This document shows positions 11,473 to 13,926 of a stretch of 13,926 bases of DNA, piece after piece (position 1 is the first letter of the stretch; each line of letters begins with the position of its first letter). The stretch covers positions 1 through 13,926 of the forward strand of contig JAUYLQ010000040.1 of the NCBI GenBank assembly GCA_030699005.1, given 5' to 3'. The notes beneath the pieces were generated by a model. The model ran no database searches. It was not told where the DNA came from and saw nothing but the letters and a program-made list of their open reading frames with translations. A program made the translations under genes and the position numbers. This DNA is from an archaeon (GTDB lineage Archaea > Nanobdellota > Nanobdellia > Pacearchaeales > GW2011-AR1).

Positions 11473-13062
11473 TTAAATTTTTTCCAGTTTATTCGGAAGC
11501 TTTGGGACATCTATATCTTTAGCCTTTATTATTGACCTCGGAACAGATTCTGTTTTAAATGGTTTATTCTTACCAAACTTTTTCTTAACATTTTCTTTTT
11601 TAGGTTCAAATTTCAACTTTTCTTTTTGCTGACTGTATCTTCTGTAAACAAGGTACATTGCGATAAGGAGTATCGCAATTAAAATTATCCATGAGATTGT
11701 AGAAATTCTTTCAACAACAAAAGTGTCATAGCTTGAGGCACTCGCATTACCAGAAGTAATTTTGGTATAAAATAAATAATTTCCAACGGGAATATCCTTG
11801 GGTAAATCCAGAGAAAAAATATTAGTATAATACTGGTTGTCTACAGTAAAATCTTCTTTTTTTATGGAATATTCCTTCTTGTCAAAATCAATTGCCTTGT
11901 ATTCTAATTGAATATCAAAATTTCTGACATCTCTTTTATTAATTAAAGTTATGTTTGCTCTTACTCTTCCCCCAGGCGTAATATATTTTTTAAGCACCTC
12001 AGTACGAATATCAAATAAAGATTCCTTATCCTCGACCTGCAAAACAACTTCTATATCTTTTTTCACTTCCGGAGAAATTAAATTTATCTTTCCAACATAA
12101 ACATCTGCAGGACGGGAATCTGAAACATAAATGTCAAACCTTAAAACTTTTGATTCTCCTGGTTTAAGACTAAACGACCCTATTGCAGGGAAGATGAAGC
12201 TTTGAAGCTCTTCTATGCGAATTGAGATAGCAAGCGGATTATACCCAATATTTGTAACATTAACTAACTGCTGATAATAAGTCCCTTTATTCATGCTCAA
12301 CTGAAAAAATGATGGAATAACCTGAAAGTTGTAGGATGTATTTGTTTCATTTGTTGTTCCATTAGTGCCTGGTACCCCTCCTCCTCCTGGATTTCCTCCT
12401 GTAGACTCAGTTTGACATGTTGATGAACATCCATCTCCACTTATAGTATTTCCGTCATCACAAGTCTCCCCTGATTCAACAGCGCTATTCCCACAAACAG
12501 GCAAGGCAGGAGTTTCGGCAAGCCAATAAACCCCATTAAAAGAAGTTACATTGAATTTGTAAACTCCCCCGGAATAACTTATCTGTGTGCAATCTGTGCA
12601 AATAACACCGTCATGATAAATCCTAGGCACTGAAAAACTGATTCCATAAAAAGACAAATTTGCTTTTTTGTTTATTCCTGTAAGGACAGAATCATCAACA
12701 TCTATTAAATTTTCTGAAATGTTTAAATCTCTGTCAAAGTTTACTGTTGCATTACTTCCCCCCTTAATCACAATATTCAAATTTTCTTTAAATTCAACTT
12801 TCCCATATATTGTCTTCTCGAGAATTACTAAGGGAAAATTGGTGTAAGTACTTTCACTTTGCCCTGAAAAGTTTGTTGTAGAACCATTAAAGGTTAACGC
12901 TAAAACTGTAAAGGGGGTGACTGAAACGTTAGAAGGGGAGCTGTTTTCAGTCGCAAAACCAGTTATTGCAAAAACAGTAAACCACAATCCTAAAAAAACT
13001 AAAAGAAAAAATAATAGCTTTCCAACAAAAGAAAGCTTGCCGATTATTCTCGATCCCCTCAT
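11473..13062 (-). CDS. Surface protein with DUF4215 Cys-rich module, Ig-like domains and C-terminal anchor
   Basis: A 529-aa exported membrane protein. Residues 14-33 are a hydrophobic signal or anchor segment, directly followed by ITGFAT (33-38). A Thr/Asn-rich beta region with many N-x-S/T sequons follows, including a small module with two Cys (ICTDC at 154-158) and FNVTSFNGVYWLAE. Residues 190-216 match the DUF4215 Cys-rich repeat (CGNSAVESGETCDDGNTISG, with Cys 190, 201, 212, 216). A Gly-rich linker (221-235) and two Ig/CARDB-like domains (about 245-345 and 348-452) come next, then a transmembrane helix at 457-473 and a basic cytoplasmic tail of about 55 residues. Function is probably cell-surface adhesion or envelope structure. 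It follows another anchored surface protein by 53 bases. Confidence 0.85.
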   Translation of the reverse strand: MRGSRIIGKLSFVGKLLFFLLVFLGLWFTVFAITGFATENSSPSNVSVTPFTVLALTFNGSTTNFSGQSESTYTNFPLVILEKTIYGKVEFKENLNIVIKGGSNATVNFDRDLNISENLIDVDDSVLTGINKKANLSFYGISFSVPRIYHDGVICTDCTQISYSGGVYKFNVTSFNGVYWLAETPALPVCGNSAVESGETCDDGNTISGDGCSSTCQTESTGGNPGGGGVPGTNGTTNETNTSYNFQVIPSFFQLSMNKGTYYQQLVNVTNIGYNPLAISIRIEELQSFIFPAIGSFSLKPGESKVLRFDIYVSDSRPADVYVGKINLISPEVKKDIEVVLQVEDKESLFDIRTEVLKKYITPGGRVRANITLINKRDVRNFDIQLEYKAIDFDKKEYSIKKEDFTVDNQYYTNIFSLDLPKDIPVGNYLFYTKITSGNASASSYDTFVVERISTISWIILIAILLIAMYLVYRRYSQQKEKLKFEPKKENVKKKFGKNKPFKTESVPRSIIKAKDIDVPKLPNKLEKI

Positions 13063-13115
13063 ATAAATAAAAATGCAAAATACTTTTTAATTGTTTGCAA
13101 TACTATCAAGAATAA

Positions 13116-13721
13116 TTATTTTTTCTTAACTTTCTTCTTAGCTCTGTTGGCCCAAAAGAGTCTCCAAGCAAGAATTAGCAAAGCAAGAATTCCTATAACT
13201 GCGTAGACAAGAGAATAATCAGTTGTATGAGGAAGGCAATTTACTTTTACTTTCAATGGAGCTGAAACAGTCATAGTTGTCGCAGAACCCCCTCCATTCC
13301 CCAACTGAGACTCGCTAACCTCAACAACTTCAACCTGCCCGGAATAAACTTTCATTTCTTCTTCACAAGACTGACTACATAAAAGACTGTTAAACAGAAG
13401 ACAATCTTTCTGATAAACAGAAGGCGTTCTGAAGCAAAATTTAACTGGAATTGAAGAATTGCTAAAAGTATATTTTGGGATGCTTTCAATTTCACCTTCA
13501 GAATAAGCGATAATTTCCTGAAGAGAATCTGATAGTTGTATTTTTACATAAGAGTCTTCTGGCCACGGATTGTAAACTCCATAAGTGAGACAAACATCTG
13601 AATTTTCAGGAACAAGTGCTGTCTCTTGATCCCAGCTAATACCTACTCCTGCAGAGGTAAAAGAGAGTAAAGACAAAGCTAGAAGAAACATTACAAATAA
13701 ACTTATCACCACTTTTTTCAT
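13116..13721 (-). CDS. Secreted, C-terminally anchored Cys-rich surface protein
   Basis: A 201-aa protein with a signal peptide at residues 1-24 (hydrophobic core FVMFLLALSLLSF, likely cut after TSA-24). An outer domain with Cys at 44, 96, 107, 115, 119 and 162 follows, then a Gly/Ser/Thr linker near 141-152, a transmembrane helix at 170-190 and a short tail ANRAKKKVKKK on the inside. The beta-rich start (ISWDQETALVPENSDVCLTY) suggests an Ig-like fold. No family is named. The topology is the same as the end of the protein downstream, and both carry Lys-rich inner tails, so they may work together. AAAGGAAT lies a few bases before the ATG as a weak SD. Confidence 0.82.
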   Translation of the reverse strand: MKKVVISLFVMFLLALSLLSFTSAGVGISWDQETALVPENSDVCLTYGVYNPWPEDSYVKIQLSDSLQEIIAYSEGEIESIPKYTFSNSSIPVKFCFRTPSVYQKDCLLFNSLLCSQSCEEEMKVYSGQVEVVEVSESQLGNGGGSATTMTVSAPLKVKVNCLPHTTDYSLVYAVIGILALLILAWRLFWANRAKKKVKKK

Positions 13722-13770
13722 TTTTATTCCTTTTTAATGTATTTTTTATTTAATAATCTTTACCTTTAAT

Positions 13771-13926
13771 TTAACACGCGAGAGACGTCGTTACTCCCTC
13801 GAATGAAACTGTGTTGTTATAATCTCCACTTGGCTGAGCTACAGGGATGTCAAGCCAAAATCTCCAGTAACTTGAACTTCCGGCAGCAATGGCTGTAACA
13901 GCTTTAACATAACCTGTTGTAAGGAC
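13771..13926 (-). CDS. C-terminal end of a secreted or surface protein (partial)
   Basis: The last 51 codons of a gene entering from the right edge. The visible part, including SSSYWRFWLDIPVAQPSGDY, then NNTVSFEGV and a terminal Cys, has alternating beta-strand character and one N-glycosylation sequon (NNT). It looks like the final beta sandwich of a secreted archaeal or pilin/S-layer-associated protein, ending without a membrane anchor. Its stop is 49 bases before the ATG of the next surface protein on the same strand, so the three likely form one locus. Confidence 0.7.
   Translation of the reverse strand, partial: VLTTGYVKAVTAIAAGSSSYWRFWLDIPVAQPSGDYNNTVSFEGVTTSLAC

Noticed and set aside
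11436..11510. N-terminal extension of the YchF-like GTPase by 25 codons
   Set aside because: It overlaps the end of the surface-protein gene, contains the likely TATA box, and the family begins at MLIGIVGKP.
13063..13115. Promoter or hairpin between the two anchored surface genes
   Set aside because: TTTGCA-type repeats are short and AT-rich, with no TATA box at a convincing distance; the genes are more simply read as one transcript.

Overview
The window reads as a piece of an AT-rich archaeal genome, most likely a DPANN lineage of the Woesearchaeota/Pacearchaeota kind. Ribosomal proteins L7Ae, S28e and L24e, Kae1 and an archaeal-type YchF/OBG GTPase are archaeal or eukaryotic in type. Promoters look like archaeal TATA boxes, several of them about 25 bases ahead of the start codon, as in leaderless mRNAs. 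A bacterial-type gyrase and secreted proteins with a DUF4215 Cys-rich module, N-glycosylation sequons and Lys-rich tails also fit that group. The lineage is inferred from gene content alone.

Layout. (1) 1-5180, minus: a gyrase operon, gyrB, then four small genes (30-aa microprotein, zinc ribbon, very acidic protein, 115-aa unknown), then gyrA, which runs off the left edge. (2) 5181-5410: divergent control region with a palindromic TATA box and a long inverted repeat, followed on the plus strand by a small membrane-anchored Cys protein (5411-5668). (3) 5684-6722, minus: ribosomal operon L7Ae, S28e, an unknown 72-aa protein, L24e; its leader carries a candidate kink-turn for L7Ae. (4) 6897-7463, plus: a VTT/DedA-like membrane protein, meeting kae1 (7460-8452, minus) tail to tail. 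(5) 8603-11435, minus: YchF-like GTPase, an EF-hand-like small protein whose frame is probably broken, a DUF167/YggU protein, a predicted metallopeptidase, a DUF192 protein and a Lys-rich basic protein with a very strong Shine-Dalgarno. (6) 11473-13926, minus: at least three secreted or membrane-anchored surface proteins, the first cut by the window edge.

The most unusual points are the small genes packed between gyrB and gyrA, the K-turn candidate in the L7Ae leader, two small genes (acidic protein, EF-hand protein) whose good coding continuation is lost by what looks like one missing base in an A/T homopolymer, a possible hairpin/anti-SD switch ahead of the Lys-rich protein, and a juxtamembrane TG[KF][SA][VT] motif shared by two unrelated exported proteins. 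No tRNA, rRNA, CRISPR or insertion sequence was seen. There is no gene-free stretch over 300 bases; the longest gaps (5181-5410 and 10007-10250) are described as features.
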